From Oscillospiraceae bacterium (GTDB lineage Bacteria > Bacillota > Clostridia > Oscillospirales > Oscillospiraceae), in contig JAEDLP010000048.1 in assembly GCA_016295225.1 (NCBI GenBank), forward strand, positions 1 to 12,983: a stretch of DNA of 12,983 nt, given 5' to 3'. Within the stretch, counting starts at the first letter, position 1, and every line of letters starts with the position of its first letter. A program made the position numbers and the translations under genes. The notes below the pieces were generated by a model. That model was not told where the DNA came from, searched no databases, and was given only the letters and a program-made list of their open reading frames with translations. Below, one piece after another: positions 1 through 7,331 of this stretch.

Positions 1-1222
1 CCAGGTAAGCCCGGTGGAAGACCTTTTTCCCCTTCTTGATGACCAGGCCTTCGCCGGAGAGTTGTTCAGCGGTGAAGGTGGCACCGATGTCCTTGACCTT
101 CTCACCGGCCACTTCCACGCCTCCCTGCTGGATGAGGCGGCGGGCTTCGCCCTTGGAGGGGACGATGCCGCACTTGAGCATCATGTCCATGATGGCGATG
201 ACGCCGTCATTCAGGTCGCCGGCGGTCAGGCCGGTGGCGGGCATGTTGGCAATGTCTCCGCCCTTGGAGAACAGACCCCGGGCGGTCTCCTGGGCCTTGA
301 CGGCCTCTGCCTCGCCGTGAACCAGCTTGGTCAGCTCATAAGCCAGGATCTCCTTGGCGGTGTTCAGCTGTGCGCCCTCCCAGGCATCCATCTTGTCGAT
401 CTCTTCCAGGGGCAGGAAGGTCAGCATCCGGATGCACTTCAGAACATCCTCGTCGCCCACGTTCCGCCAGTACTGATAGAACTCATAGGGGGAGGTCTTG
501 TTGGGGTCCAGCCACACCGCGCCGGATGCGGTCTTGCCCATCTTCTTGCCCTCGGAGTTCAGCAGCAGGGTGATGGTCATGGCGTGAGCGTCCTTGCCCA
601 GCTTGCGGCGGATGAGCTCGGTGCCGCCCAGCATGTTAGACCACTGGTCGTTGCCACCGAACTGCATGTTGCAGCCGTAGTGCTGGTACAGGTGATAGAA
701 GTCGTAGGACTGCATGATCATGTAGTTGAATTCCAGGAAGGACAGCCCCTTCTCCATGCGCTGCTTGTAGCACTCAGCCCGCAGCATGTTGTTGACAGAG
801 AAACAGGCGCCCACCTCACGGAGGATGTCCACATAGTTCAGGTCCATCAGCCAGTCGGCGTTGTTGACCATCATGGCCTTGCCCTCGCCGAACTCGATGA
901 AGCGCTCCATTTGCTTCTTGAAGCAGTCGCAGTTGTGCTGAATGGTCTCAGGGGTCATCATGGAACGCATGTCGGTGCGGCCGGAGGGATCGCCGATCAT
1001 GGCGGTGCCACCGCCGATCAAGGCGATGGGGCGGTTGCCGGCCTGCTGCAGGCGCTTCATCAGGCACAGAGCCATGAAGTGGCCCACGTGGAGGGAGTCG
1101 GCAGTGGGGTCAAAGCCAATGTAGAAGGTCGCCTTGCCATTGTTGACCATGTCGCGGATCTCTTCCTCGTTGGTCACCTGGGCGATGAGCCCACGGGCAA
1201 CCAGTTCTTCATAAATACCCAT
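1..1222 (-). CDS. tyrS: Tyrosyl-tRNA synthetase (TyrRS), C-terminal end cut by the window edge
   Basis: Cytosolic class I aminoacyl-tRNA synthetase that attaches tyrosine to tRNA-Tyr. The 407 visible residues show the TyrS N-terminal pattern YIGFDPTADSLHVGH (residues 34-48). Y34, H45 and H48 fall at the same numbers as in the Geobacillus enzyme. GGNDQW (189-194) is the tyrosine/AMP-binding loop, and KMGKT (227-231) is the KMSKS-type signature loop. An S4 RNA-binding domain covers about residues 353-402. The ATG start has AAGGAG at 1231-1236, 8 nt upstream, and gives the usual MGIYEEL-type N-terminus. The family is about 405-420 residues long, so only a few codons should be missing beyond position 1. 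The gene is transcribed from its own promoter behind a T-box leader, so expression should rise when uncharged tRNA-Tyr accumulates. Identification is secure. Confidence 0.97.
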   Translation of the reverse strand, partial: MGIYEELVARGLIAQVTNEEEIRDMVNNGKATFYIGFDPTADSLHVGHFMALCLMKRLQQAGNRPIALIGGGTAMIGDPSGRTDMRSMMTPETIQHNCDCFKKQMERFIEFGEGKAMMVNNADWLMDLNYVDILREVGACFSVNNMLRAECYKQRMEKGLSFLEFNYMIMQSYDFYHLYQHYGCNMQFGGNDQWSNMLGGTELIRRKLGKDAHAMTITLLLNSEGKKMGKTASGAVWLDPNKTSPYEFYQYWRNVGDEDVLKCIRMLTFLPLEEIDKMDAWEGAQLNTAKEILAYELTKLVHGEAEAVKAQETARGLFSKGGDIANMPATGLTAGDLNDGVIAIMDMMLKCGIVPSKGEARRLIQQGGVEVAGEKVKDIGATFTAEQLSGEGLVIKKGKKVFHRAYL

Positions 1223-1265
1223 TGTGTTGTCTCCTTTTTTCGTTTGTTGTTCGACAGAGGAAATG

Positions 1266-1300
1266 AAAAACGTCCTCTGTCACCGAAATGACAGAGGACG
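1266..1300 (-). terminator. Rho-independent terminator of the tyrS T-box
   Basis: A perfect 12-bp stem, CGTCCTCTGTCA (1289-1300) with TGACAGAGGACG (1271-1282), has a 6-nt loop TTTCGG and is followed directly by five T (1266-1270). Its 5' arm overlaps the antiterminator, so it should form when tRNA-Tyr is charged. It is also the first strong terminator downstream of recN, so it may end read-through transcripts from the upstream operon. Confidence 0.95.
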
Positions 1301-1553
1301 ATAAAATCGTGGTACCACCTCTATTTACCCCTTCCTCACGAAAGGAGCCTCAGCGGGTCAGACATTCTAACCCTATGCGCGATAACGGGCGCACCCGACA
1401 TACCCTACTGCTCCCAAGTGGCCAGAGGTTCAGGCAGCTGCTCCGGGAGGTAGCTTCACCCACGTCCCTCTCCTCCTTTCACCAACCGGGGGTTCTCTGC
1501 ACAGGGCTGCGCGGGCTACTTCTTCCCTTCATCACAGTAACTGTATTGCAATT
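1266..1553 (-). promoter_or_regulatory. T-box riboswitch leader of tyrS
   Basis: This RNA leader senses the charging state of tRNA-Tyr. In the transcript direction, Stem I begins near AAGTAG (about 1516-1521, loop-E AGUA side). It continues through AGAGAA (1493-1498) and GGTTGGTGAAAG (about 1477-1488) to the specifier side GTGAAGCTACC (about 1449-1459), with a likely UAC Tyr codon at 1450-1452. A Stem III hairpin CGGG-TGCG-CCCG lies at 1386-1397. The antiterminator is AGAGG (1318-1322), a 7-nt bulge TGGTACC (1311-1317), helix ACGAT/ATCGT (1306-1310 with 1298-1302, loop TTT), then CCTCT (1293-1297). The UGGU in the bulge would pair with an ACCA acceptor end, which fits the A discriminator of tRNA-Tyr. 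The antiterminator 3' half shares bases 1293-1300 with the terminator 5' arm, so the two folds exclude each other. The 5' end is inferred from the promoter. This leader accounts for the 374-nt gap between recN and tyrS. Confidence 0.93.
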
Positions 1554-1559
1554 AGCTGA

Positions 1560-1588
1560 ATTCTACACCATTTCCCATCGGTTGTCAA
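1560..1588 (-). promoter_or_regulatory. Sigma-A-type promoter of the tyrS leader
   Basis: A consensus -35 box TTGACA (1583-1588), a 17-bp spacer and a -10 box TAGAAT (1560-1565, one mismatch to TATAAT) sit just after the recN stop codon. The start point should be near 1553, which matches the expected 5' end of the T-box. The -35 box lies inside a perfect 13-bp dyad at 1579-1591. Confidence 0.85.
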
Positions 1589-1591
1589 CCG
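1579..1591. repeat. Perfect 13-bp inverted repeat over the tyrS -35 box
   Basis: CGGTTG-A-CAACCG is two 6-bp arms around a single central base. It fully covers the TTGACA -35 hexamer of the tyrS promoter and starts 5 nt beyond the recN stop codon. With a one-base centre it makes a poor RNA hairpin and has no T-run, so it is not a convincing terminator. A protein-binding site is possible but unproven. Confidence 0.6.
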
Positions 1592-1596
1592 TGGAA

Positions 1597-3291
1597 TCAA
1601 CGCAAGCGCGACTTATAATCCTCAGCCTCCCGGAGAAGCTCCTCCGCCCCTTCCAGAATGGCGGCAGAGGTGTGGACGCCGCCGGTGAGACGGGCCAGCT
1701 CCTGCTTCCGCCCTTCCCGATCCAGAGTCCTCACATTGGTATAGGTCCGGCCGTCCTTTTCCTCCTTTTGTACGGAATAATGGCTGTCGGACATGGCGGC
1801 GATCTGGGCCAGGTGGGTCACGCACAGCACCTGGCAGGACTGGGACAGGCGGCTCATTTTCTCCGCCACCTTGCCGGCGGCCCGACCGCTGACCCCCGTG
1901 TCCACCTCGTCAAAAATCAGGGTCATAATGCTGTCGTTTTCCGCCAGGACGTTTTTTAGGGCCAGCATGATGCGGCTCAGCTCGCCGCCGGAAGCCACCT
2001 TGGCGATGGGCTTCAAATTTTCGCCCACATTGGCGGACATGAGAAAACGCACCTCGTCCATGCCGGTCTCATCCAGTCCCAGCTCGCCGGACTTGAGCAA
2101 GAACTCCGTTTCAAACCGCACCTTGGGCATGTCCAGCTGCCGCAGTTCCCCTTCGATGCGTTCCTTCAAGGTCTGAGCCGCCGCCCGACGCTTTTTCGAC
2201 AGATCCTCGGCCTTTTTCTTCACCTTCTCCAAGAGCTTGACCCGCTTCTTCTCCAGCTTCAGGATGGTGTCCTCCGCCATCTCAATCCGGTCCAGCTCGG
2301 CCCTGCTGCGCTCCAAATACTCCAGCATTTCTTGGGTGGTGGAGCCGTACTTCTTTTTCAGTCGATAGAGCAAGTCCAGGCGGCTTTCCACCTCGTCCAG
2401 CTCATGGGGGGAGAATTCAAAGCTGTCCCGCAGATCCCGCAGGCGCTCGGCAGCGTCCTCCGCTGCGTACCGAAGGTCGGCCAGAGACTCGGACAACTGG
2501 GACAGTTCGCCGGAAAAATCCGCTACCCGGGCCACCGCGCTCTCCGCCTCGGCCAAAAGGCTGGCGGCACCGTCCCGGTCCTCGTCCCCAAAGACCGCGC
2601 CGTAGGCTCCTTCCACCGCCGCCATAAGCTGATCCGCGCTGCGGAGAATCTTCTTTCGCTCGTCCAGCTCTTCCTCTTCCCCGGGACGCAGCTCGGCCCG
2701 CTCCAGCTCCGCGATCTGGTACTGCAGGGTGTCGATTCGCCGGGCCTTCTCCGCCTCGTTCATTTGCAGGGCCGCAATCTGACGGCGGAGCTCGGCCAGT
2801 TTTTGGTACTCTGCCCGATATTCCTCCCCGTCGGCCCCCAACAGGCCAAAGCTATCTAAGTATCCCAAGTGGCAGGTCTCATCCAAAAGCTGCTGGCCGT
2901 CGTGCTGCCCGTGGATGTCGATGAGCTGGCCACCCAGGGCCTTCAACTGGACCACCGTACAGGGCTTGCCGGCCACCCGGCAGATATTCTTTCCATCGGC
3001 CTGGATTTTTCGGGAGAGAATCAGTTCCCCATTTTCATCGGGTCCGACGCCATTTTCCTGAAACCAGGGCAAGTCGGGCAGATCCTGGAAGATGGCGGTC
3101 ACCAGAGCCGACTTTTCCCCCGTGCGGATGAGATCCCGGCTGGTGCGCTCTCCCATCACCGCACTGATGGAGTCGATGATGATGGATTTGCCCGCGCCGG
3201 TCTCGCCGGTCAGGACATTGAAGCCCGGACCGAAGGAGATATCCGCCTGGTCGATCAGGGCAATATTCTCAATATGGAGCAGAGAAAGCAA
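1597..3291 (-). CDS. recN: DNA repair protein RecN (SMC-like ATPase)
   Basis: RecN is an SMC-family ATPase recruited to DNA double-strand breaks during recombination repair. The 564 residues match the usual length (about 550-575). The protein opens with the family pattern MLSLLHIENIALID. Walker A GETGAGKS is at residues 29-36. A long, charged, helical coiled-coil arm spans roughly 155-395. The ABC signature (K)VASGGELSR is near 432-440, Walker B LIFDEVD at 458-464, and the switch histidine in CVTH at 493. The start is TTG at 3291, supported by AAGGGAGG about 8 nt upstream; no ATG would give the family N-terminus. It lies 35 nt after argR, the usual neighbour in Bacillota, and is the last gene of the long operon. 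No terminator follows before the tyrS promoter. No LexA-type site is recognisable nearby. Confidence 0.97.
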   Translation of the reverse strand: MLSLLHIENIALIDQADISFGPGFNVLTGETGAGKSIIIDSISAVMGERTSRDLIRTGEKSALVTAIFQDLPDLPWFQENGVGPDENGELILSRKIQADGKNICRVAGKPCTVVQLKALGGQLIDIHGQHDGQQLLDETCHLGYLDSFGLLGADGEEYRAEYQKLAELRRQIAALQMNEAEKARRIDTLQYQIAELERAELRPGEEEELDERKKILRSADQLMAAVEGAYGAVFGDEDRDGAASLLAEAESAVARVADFSGELSQLSESLADLRYAAEDAAERLRDLRDSFEFSPHELDEVESRLDLLYRLKKKYGSTTQEMLEYLERSRAELDRIEMAEDTILKLEKKRVKLLEKVKKKAEDLSKKRRAAAQTLKERIEGELRQLDMPKVRFETEFLLKSGELGLDETGMDEVRFLMSANVGENLKPIAKVASGGELSRIMLALKNVLAENDSIMTLIFDEVDTGVSGRAAGKVAEKMSRLSQSCQVLCVTHLAQIAAMSDSHYSVQKEEKDGRTYTNVRTLDREGRKQELARLTGGVHTSAAILEGAEELLREAEDYKSRLR

Positions 3292-3326
3292 GGTTCAGCC
3301 CTCCCTTCCAATCAAATCGTTTTGTA

Positions 3327-3785
3327 TCATTTTTTGTCCAGCATCTTGACGATCTCCAGGCAGAGCTCCTCGGCATCCTGGACGGTACGCATGATGAGGA
3401 TAGCCGTGTCGTCGCCCGCCAGGCTGCCCACCATGTTGGGCAGGTGCATGCCGTCAATGGCAGAGCAGGCCGCGGAGGCCAACCCGGGCATGGTCTTGAG
3501 AACCACAATATTCTGGGCGCTGTCAAAGGACGTCACGCTTTCCCGGAAAATATTATTTAGGCGGCCGGCTACATTCAAAGAGGTCTTTCGTTCACTGACT
3601 GCGTACTTATAGGTGCTGTGGCCAGTGAGTTCTTTCACCAGATGAAGTTCCTTGATGTCCCGGGAAATGGTCGCCTGGGTGGATTTCATCCCTTTTTCCC
3701 GCAATTTTTCCAGCAGCTGGTCTTGGGTTTCAATGTCGTACTCCTGGATGATTGCGAGGATCTCCGCCTGTCTTCTGGCCTTCAT
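3327..3785 (-). CDS. argR: Arginine repressor ArgR/AhrC
   Basis: Arginine-sensing transcription factor that represses arginine biosynthesis and, in Bacillus, activates arginine catabolism, acting as a hexamer with L-arginine as co-effector. At 152 residues it has normal length. The N-terminal winged-helix domain holds the recognition helix STQATISRDIKEL (35-47). The C-terminal oligomerisation domain has GLASAACSAID (101-111) and the arginine-binding loop GSLAGDDTAIL (120-130), with the acidic pair D125-D126. Its ATG overlaps the nadK stop by 4 nt (ATGA), and the ribosome binding site AAGGAG lies inside the nadK 3' end, which suggests coupled translation. recN follows 35 nt later, the order seen in B. 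subtilis (ahrC-recN). No arginine genes are in the window, so its targets lie elsewhere. Confidence 0.96.
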   Translation of the reverse strand: MKARRQAEILAIIQEYDIETQDQLLEKLREKGMKSTQATISRDIKELHLVKELTGHSTYKYAVSERKTSLNVAGRLNNIFRESVTSFDSAQNIVVLKTMPGLASAACSAIDGMHLPNMVGSLAGDDTAILIMRTVQDAEELCLEIVKMLDKK

Positions 3786-4657
3786 AGGTGGTTTCTCCTT
3801 TCCAGCTTGTGGTTAATCAACTCGTAGAAGCTTTTTTCAAAAAACTTCACCAGGCACAGGGACCGCCGGGAACGGCTGACCTGCACTGTGTCGCCGGAAA
3901 ACAATTTAAACGCCTTTCCGCCATCCACAGAGAGATAGGCCATTTTTCGGCTCTGTTTGGGTACCGTCACATCGATAAGACGGCTCTTGTCCAGCACCAT
4001 AGCCTTGGCCTGGATGGTGTGGGCGCTGATGGGGGTCATAATGATGTTTTCCGCCGTAGGCTCCACAATGGGTCCGCCCGCAGACAAGGAGTAGGCAGTA
4101 GAGCCCGTGGGCGTTGCCATGATAACGCCGTCGCCAAAGATATTGGCCACCAGAACTTTGTCGCTGAACACCTGCAGGTCAATTACCCGGGCCACAGCGC
4201 CCTTGGTCACCACCGCGTCGTTAAGGGCGGTGCTGCGGAAGAGGGTGCGGCCGTCGCGGATGACCCGCACGTCCAAAAGCATCCGGTTCTCCAGGGTATA
4301 CTCCCCACTGATCAGGCGCGTCAACTGAAGCAGTTCACTCTGCTCCAGTTCTGCCATAAAACCGACGCTGCCCATATTGACCCCAATGATGGGAACGCCA
4401 AAGGCGCTGGCGTCTTTGGCCGCATGGAGGATGGTCCCGTCACCGCCAAAGCAAACCAGGAAATCCGCGTCAGCCAGCTCGGTCTTCAAATCCCTGATCT
4501 GGATGCTGGGATCCAAATCTCCCAAAACAGACTTATCCACCGGGAACGGAAAACAATATTCCGTTTTCACGCCTGCTGCGCTCAAAAGACGCTCGGTACT
4601 TTTAGCTGCATTTAATCCTTTATCACGGAAAGGATTGGGACAGAGAATGATTTTCAA
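3782..4657 (-). CDS. nadK: NAD kinase
   Basis: Cytosolic enzyme that phosphorylates NAD+ at the adenosine ribose 2'-OH to make NADP+. The 291 residues fit the family. The signature GGDGT is at 71-75 after the hydrophobic strand DFLVCF, followed by GVNMGSVGFMAE (92-103), LNDAVV (145-150), and the glycine-rich GDGVIMATPTGSTAYSLSAG near 175-194 that binds NAD. The N-terminus MKIILCPNP fits the family. The start is TTG at 4657, whose last two bases are also the first two of the tlyA TGA stop (TTGA). GGAGGGAG at about 4665-4672 is a good ribosome binding site. The 3' end overlaps argR by 4 nt. B. subtilis lacks nadK at this spot, while many clostridia have it between tlyA and argR. Its product supplies NADPH for Dxr downstream of Dxs and for folate metabolism, but any functional link is inference. 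Confidence 0.96.
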   Translation of the reverse strand: MKIILCPNPFRDKGLNAAKSTERLLSAAGVKTEYCFPFPVDKSVLGDLDPSIQIRDLKTELADADFLVCFGGDGTILHAAKDASAFGVPIIGVNMGSVGFMAELEQSELLQLTRLISGEYTLENRMLLDVRVIRDGRTLFRSTALNDAVVTKGAVARVIDLQVFSDKVLVANIFGDGVIMATPTGSTAYSLSAGGPIVEPTAENIIMTPISAHTIQAKAMVLDKSRLIDVTVPKQSRKMAYLSVDGGKAFKLFSGDTVQVSRSRRSLCLVKFFEKSFYELINHKLERRNHL

Positions 4658-5469
4658 TGAGACGCTCCCTCCAGTCGCGCATGGGACTCTTCCACCAAAG
4701 CGGCCAGATCACCCCCATAGGGAGGCTGCTCTGCCGCCGTCAGCTGTCCCAAATACTCTATGTTGCCCTCCGGCCCACGGATGGGCGAGAAGGTAATATC
4801 TTTCACATAGAAGTTACACTCGCTGGCATGGCGGAGGAACTGTTCCAGAACCTCCAGATGGACCTTCTTGTCCCGAACCACGCCCTTCTTCCCCACCTTT
4901 TCCTTGCCGGCCTCAAACTGGGGCTTGATGAGGCAAACCAGCTGACCGCTCTCCTTCATCAGAGGGCGCAGGGCGGGCAGGATTAGGCGCAGGGAGATGA
5001 AGGATACATCTACGCTGCCGAAATCCAAGGGTTCCGGAATGGTCTCATTGGTGAGATACCGGACGTTGGTACGCTCCATGCACACCACGCGGGGGTCGTT
5101 GCGCAGGCTCCATGCCAGCTGGCCGTAGCCCACGTCTACCGCGTAAACCTTGGCAGCCCCGTTCTGGAGCATACAGTCCGTAAAACCGCCGGTGGACGCT
5201 CCCGCATCGATGGCCACAGCCCCTTCCAAGGAGGGGAGGTCAAAGGTCTCCATAGCTTTTTCCAGCTTGAGCCCGCCGCGGCTTACATACTTCAGGGTCT
5301 GACCATGGATCTCCAGGTTGGCGTCCTCGGGAACCGAAGCACCGGCTTTGTCCATGCGCTTTCCATCCCAGAACACCTGGCCGGCCATGATGATGGCCTG
5401 GGCCTTTTGGCGGCTTTCCGCCATTCCGCGCTCTGTCAGCAGAACATCCAGCCGTTTTTTAGTTGCCAT
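4654..5469 (-). CDS. tlyA: TlyA family rRNA (cytidine-2'-O)-methyltransferase
   Basis: S-adenosylmethionine-dependent 2'-O-methyltransferase of the hemolysin A/TlyA family, which methylates rRNA cytidines (C1920 of 23S, in some types also C1409 of 16S). An S4 RNA-binding domain occupies about 6-65. A Rossmann/FtsJ-like domain follows, with the SAM loop DAGASTGGF (88-96) and VDVGYGQLAWSLRND (111-125). The catalytic tetrad can be read as K68, D154, K182 (IKPQF) and E238 (NIEY), nearly the numbering of Mycobacterium tuberculosis TlyA. The open frame continues 33 codons upstream, but that part lies within dxs and is unlike the family. ATG 5469 has GGAGG at 5479-5483 and gives MATKKRLDVLL, 271 residues. 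It overlaps the dxs end by 11 nt. The complete S4 region resembles the two-target type (TlyA-II), which is inference. Resistance or haemolysis roles reported elsewhere cannot be assumed here. Confidence 0.95.
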   Translation of the reverse strand: MATKKRLDVLLTERGMAESRQKAQAIIMAGQVFWDGKRMDKAGASVPEDANLEIHGQTLKYVSRGGLKLEKAMETFDLPSLEGAVAIDAGASTGGFTDCMLQNGAAKVYAVDVGYGQLAWSLRNDPRVVCMERTNVRYLTNETIPEPLDFGSVDVSFISLRLILPALRPLMKESGQLVCLIKPQFEAGKEKVGKKGVVRDKKVHLEVLEQFLRHASECNFYVKDITFSPIRGPEGNIEYLGQLTAAEQPPYGGDLAALVEESHARLEGASH

Positions 5470-7303
5470 CGCGCATAACCTCCAAGGCTTTTTTGTACAA
5501 AGATTCCACATCCAGCCCGCAGAGACTGCGCAGCTGGGGGATCGTCCCGTGGGGGACAAAGTTCTCACCGCAGGAACAAAGTGCGGCTCCCTTCAGGACA
5601 ATCCCTTCTGCCGCAGCTGCCGCCATAACGACCTCGCCGGGTCCACCCATGGAGACGCACTCCTGGGCCAACAGCATCCGTCCGGTCTTTTTCATGGACT
5701 CCAGCACACTCTCTGTAGGCAGCGGGACGATTTGATTCAGCTTCACAACTTCCGCGGAGATACCAGCCTGGGCCAAGCGCTCCGCAACCAGGAGTATGCT
5801 CCCGGTCAAGGAACCAAAGGTCACCAGGGTGATATCACTGCCTTGGCGCAGGACGCAGGCAGGGGCCTGGCTGTGGTCCTCACTATAATGGTTTTCCCCG
5901 CCTCTGGGATAACGAACCGCCACCGGACCGGAAATTTTATGGACTGCCCGTTTCAGCATGGAAGAGAGCTCGTCCAGGCTGGCAGGACACAGAACGGTGA
6001 TGCCGGGGACGGTCTTTAAGAAGCCTAAATCAAAGAGGCCGTGATGGGTCTCGCCGTCGTCGCCGACCAGACCGGCCCGGTCCACACAGAACACCGCATG
6101 GAGTTTGTCGATGGCAATGTCGTGGATGAGCATATCATAGCTGCGCTGAAAGAAGGTGGAGTAAACCGCGAACACGGGGATCAGCCCCTGCTTGGCCATG
6201 CCTGCCGTCATGGAGACCGCATGCTCCTCGGCGATGCCCACATCAAAGAACCGATCCGGAAATTCTTCGGCAAATCCAGAAAGTCCCGTACCCGAAGTCA
6301 TGGCCGCAGTCAGGGCGCAAACGCGCTTGTCCTCCCGCGCCAGGGCGCACAGTTCTTTGCCGAATCGACCGGAGAAGGACTCCGCCTTGCTGGGATAGCG
6401 CGGCGCACCGTCTTCCTTTCGGAACGGGCCCGTACCATGATAGGCGTCGGGATTTTTCTCCGCCGGGCCGTATCCCTTTCCCTTCACAGTCTTCACATGC
6501 AGAAGGACCGGACCATTGACCCGGGACGCATAGCTCAGCTGCCGGGTCAAAGCCTTCACGTCGTGGCCATCCACCGGCCCCATGTACTGGAAGCCCATGT
6601 TCTCAAACATGCTGCAGGGCAGCAGGGTTGCCTTCACAGCCTCCTTGACCCGGTGAATGCCGCGGTAGAGTCCTCTTCCTGGCGGGGTAGCGTGCATGAT
6701 TTTACGATAGATTTCTTTTCCCCGTAAATAGGGCGTCTTCAGGCGCTGTTTCGCCAAATACTGGGCTACGCCGCCCATGCTGGCGTCAATGGACATGCCA
6801 TTGTCATTGAGGATAATAACCAGCGGCTCGCCGCTCTGTCCGGCCATAGAAAGTCCCTCGTAGGCCAGACCGCCCGTGAGGGAGCCGTCGCCCAAAAGGG
6901 CAACTACTTTATAGTCGTCCCCCATTCTTGTCCGGGCCACCGCCATGCCGAGAGCCGTAGACACCGCCGTGGAGGCATGTCCCGCAATACAGGCGTCGTG
7001 CTTGGATTCCGAGGGTTTGGGGAAACCCGCGATCCCACCGAAGGTCCGGAGGGTCTCCATCCGGCCATTGCGCCCAGTGAGCATTTTATGGATATAGCAT
7101 TGATGCCCCACATCAAAGACCAGGCGGTCCCTGCCCGTGTCGTACACCCGGTGCAGGGCCACCGTCAGCTCCACCGCCCCCAGATTGGAGGCCAGGTGGC
7201 CGCCGGTCTGGGAAACCACGTCAATGACCCGGTCCCGCAGCTCCTGGCAGAGTTCCTCCGCCTGACGGTCGCTGATCTTGTGCAGGGAGGGAAATTCATT
7301 CAA
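5459..7303 (-). CDS. dxs: 1-deoxy-D-xylulose-5-phosphate synthase
   Basis: First enzyme of the MEP isoprenoid pathway: thiamine-diphosphate-dependent condensation of pyruvate and glyceraldehyde-3-phosphate. The protein has 614 residues, slightly shorter than the usual 620-640 because of a compact N-terminus. Visible motifs are GGHLASNLGAVE with H36, DVGHQCYIHKMLTG (64-77), the ThDP/Mg site GDGSLTGG (138-145) with NDN (166-168), GPVDGHD (242-248), YHGTGPF (288-294), and the catalytic glutamate E359 in GIAEEHA. The last motif is usually AEQHA, so one Gln is Glu here. The loop after NDN reads GMSIDASMGG, where relatives have an Asn-Val-Gly. The start is TTG at 7303, with AAGGAGG at 7312-7318 and an 8-nt spacer. 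An ATG 4 nt inside is out of frame. ispA, the prenyl synthase that uses the pathway's products, lies 37 nt upstream. Confidence 0.97.
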   Translation of the reverse strand: MNEFPSLHKISDRQAEELCQELRDRVIDVVSQTGGHLASNLGAVELTVALHRVYDTGRDRLVFDVGHQCYIHKMLTGRNGRMETLRTFGGIAGFPKPSESKHDACIAGHASTAVSTALGMAVARTRMGDDYKVVALLGDGSLTGGLAYEGLSMAGQSGEPLVIILNDNGMSIDASMGGVAQYLAKQRLKTPYLRGKEIYRKIMHATPPGRGLYRGIHRVKEAVKATLLPCSMFENMGFQYMGPVDGHDVKALTRQLSYASRVNGPVLLHVKTVKGKGYGPAEKNPDAYHGTGPFRKEDGAPRYPSKAESFSGRFGKELCALAREDKRVCALTAAMTSGTGLSGFAEEFPDRFFDVGIAEEHAVSMTAGMAKQGLIPVFAVYSTFFQRSYDMLIHDIAIDKLHAVFCVDRAGLVGDDGETHHGLFDLGFLKTVPGITVLCPASLDELSSMLKRAVHKISGPVAVRYPRGGENHYSEDHSQAPACVLRQGSDITLVTFGSLTGSILLVAERLAQAGISAEVVKLNQIVPLPTESVLESMKKTGRMLLAQECVSMGGPGEVVMAAAAAEGIVLKGAALCSCGENFVPHGTIPQLRSLCGLDVESLYKKALEVMRDGN

Positions 7304-7331
7304 AAAATATTCCTCCTTAGGACGTTACGTG

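Noticed and set aside
14..1291. 425-codon open frame on the plus strand opposite tyrS
   Set aside because: It is the mirror of tyrS codon bias. Its protein is low-complexity, rich in Gly, His, Leu and Val, with no recognisable domain, and it runs through the T-box terminator.
1579..1591. Terminator for the recN operon at the GGTTGACAACC dyad
   Set aside because: The arms meet around a single base and no T-run follows. The sequence is better explained as promoter -35 DNA.
3788..4615. 275-codon plus-strand open frame opposite nadK
   Set aside because: It lies wholly antisense to a clear nadK and has no recognisable protein family.
5470..5568. 33-codon N-terminal extension of tlyA
   Set aside because: It lies entirely within dxs. 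The TlyA numbering of catalytic residues and the GGAGG site support ATG 5469.
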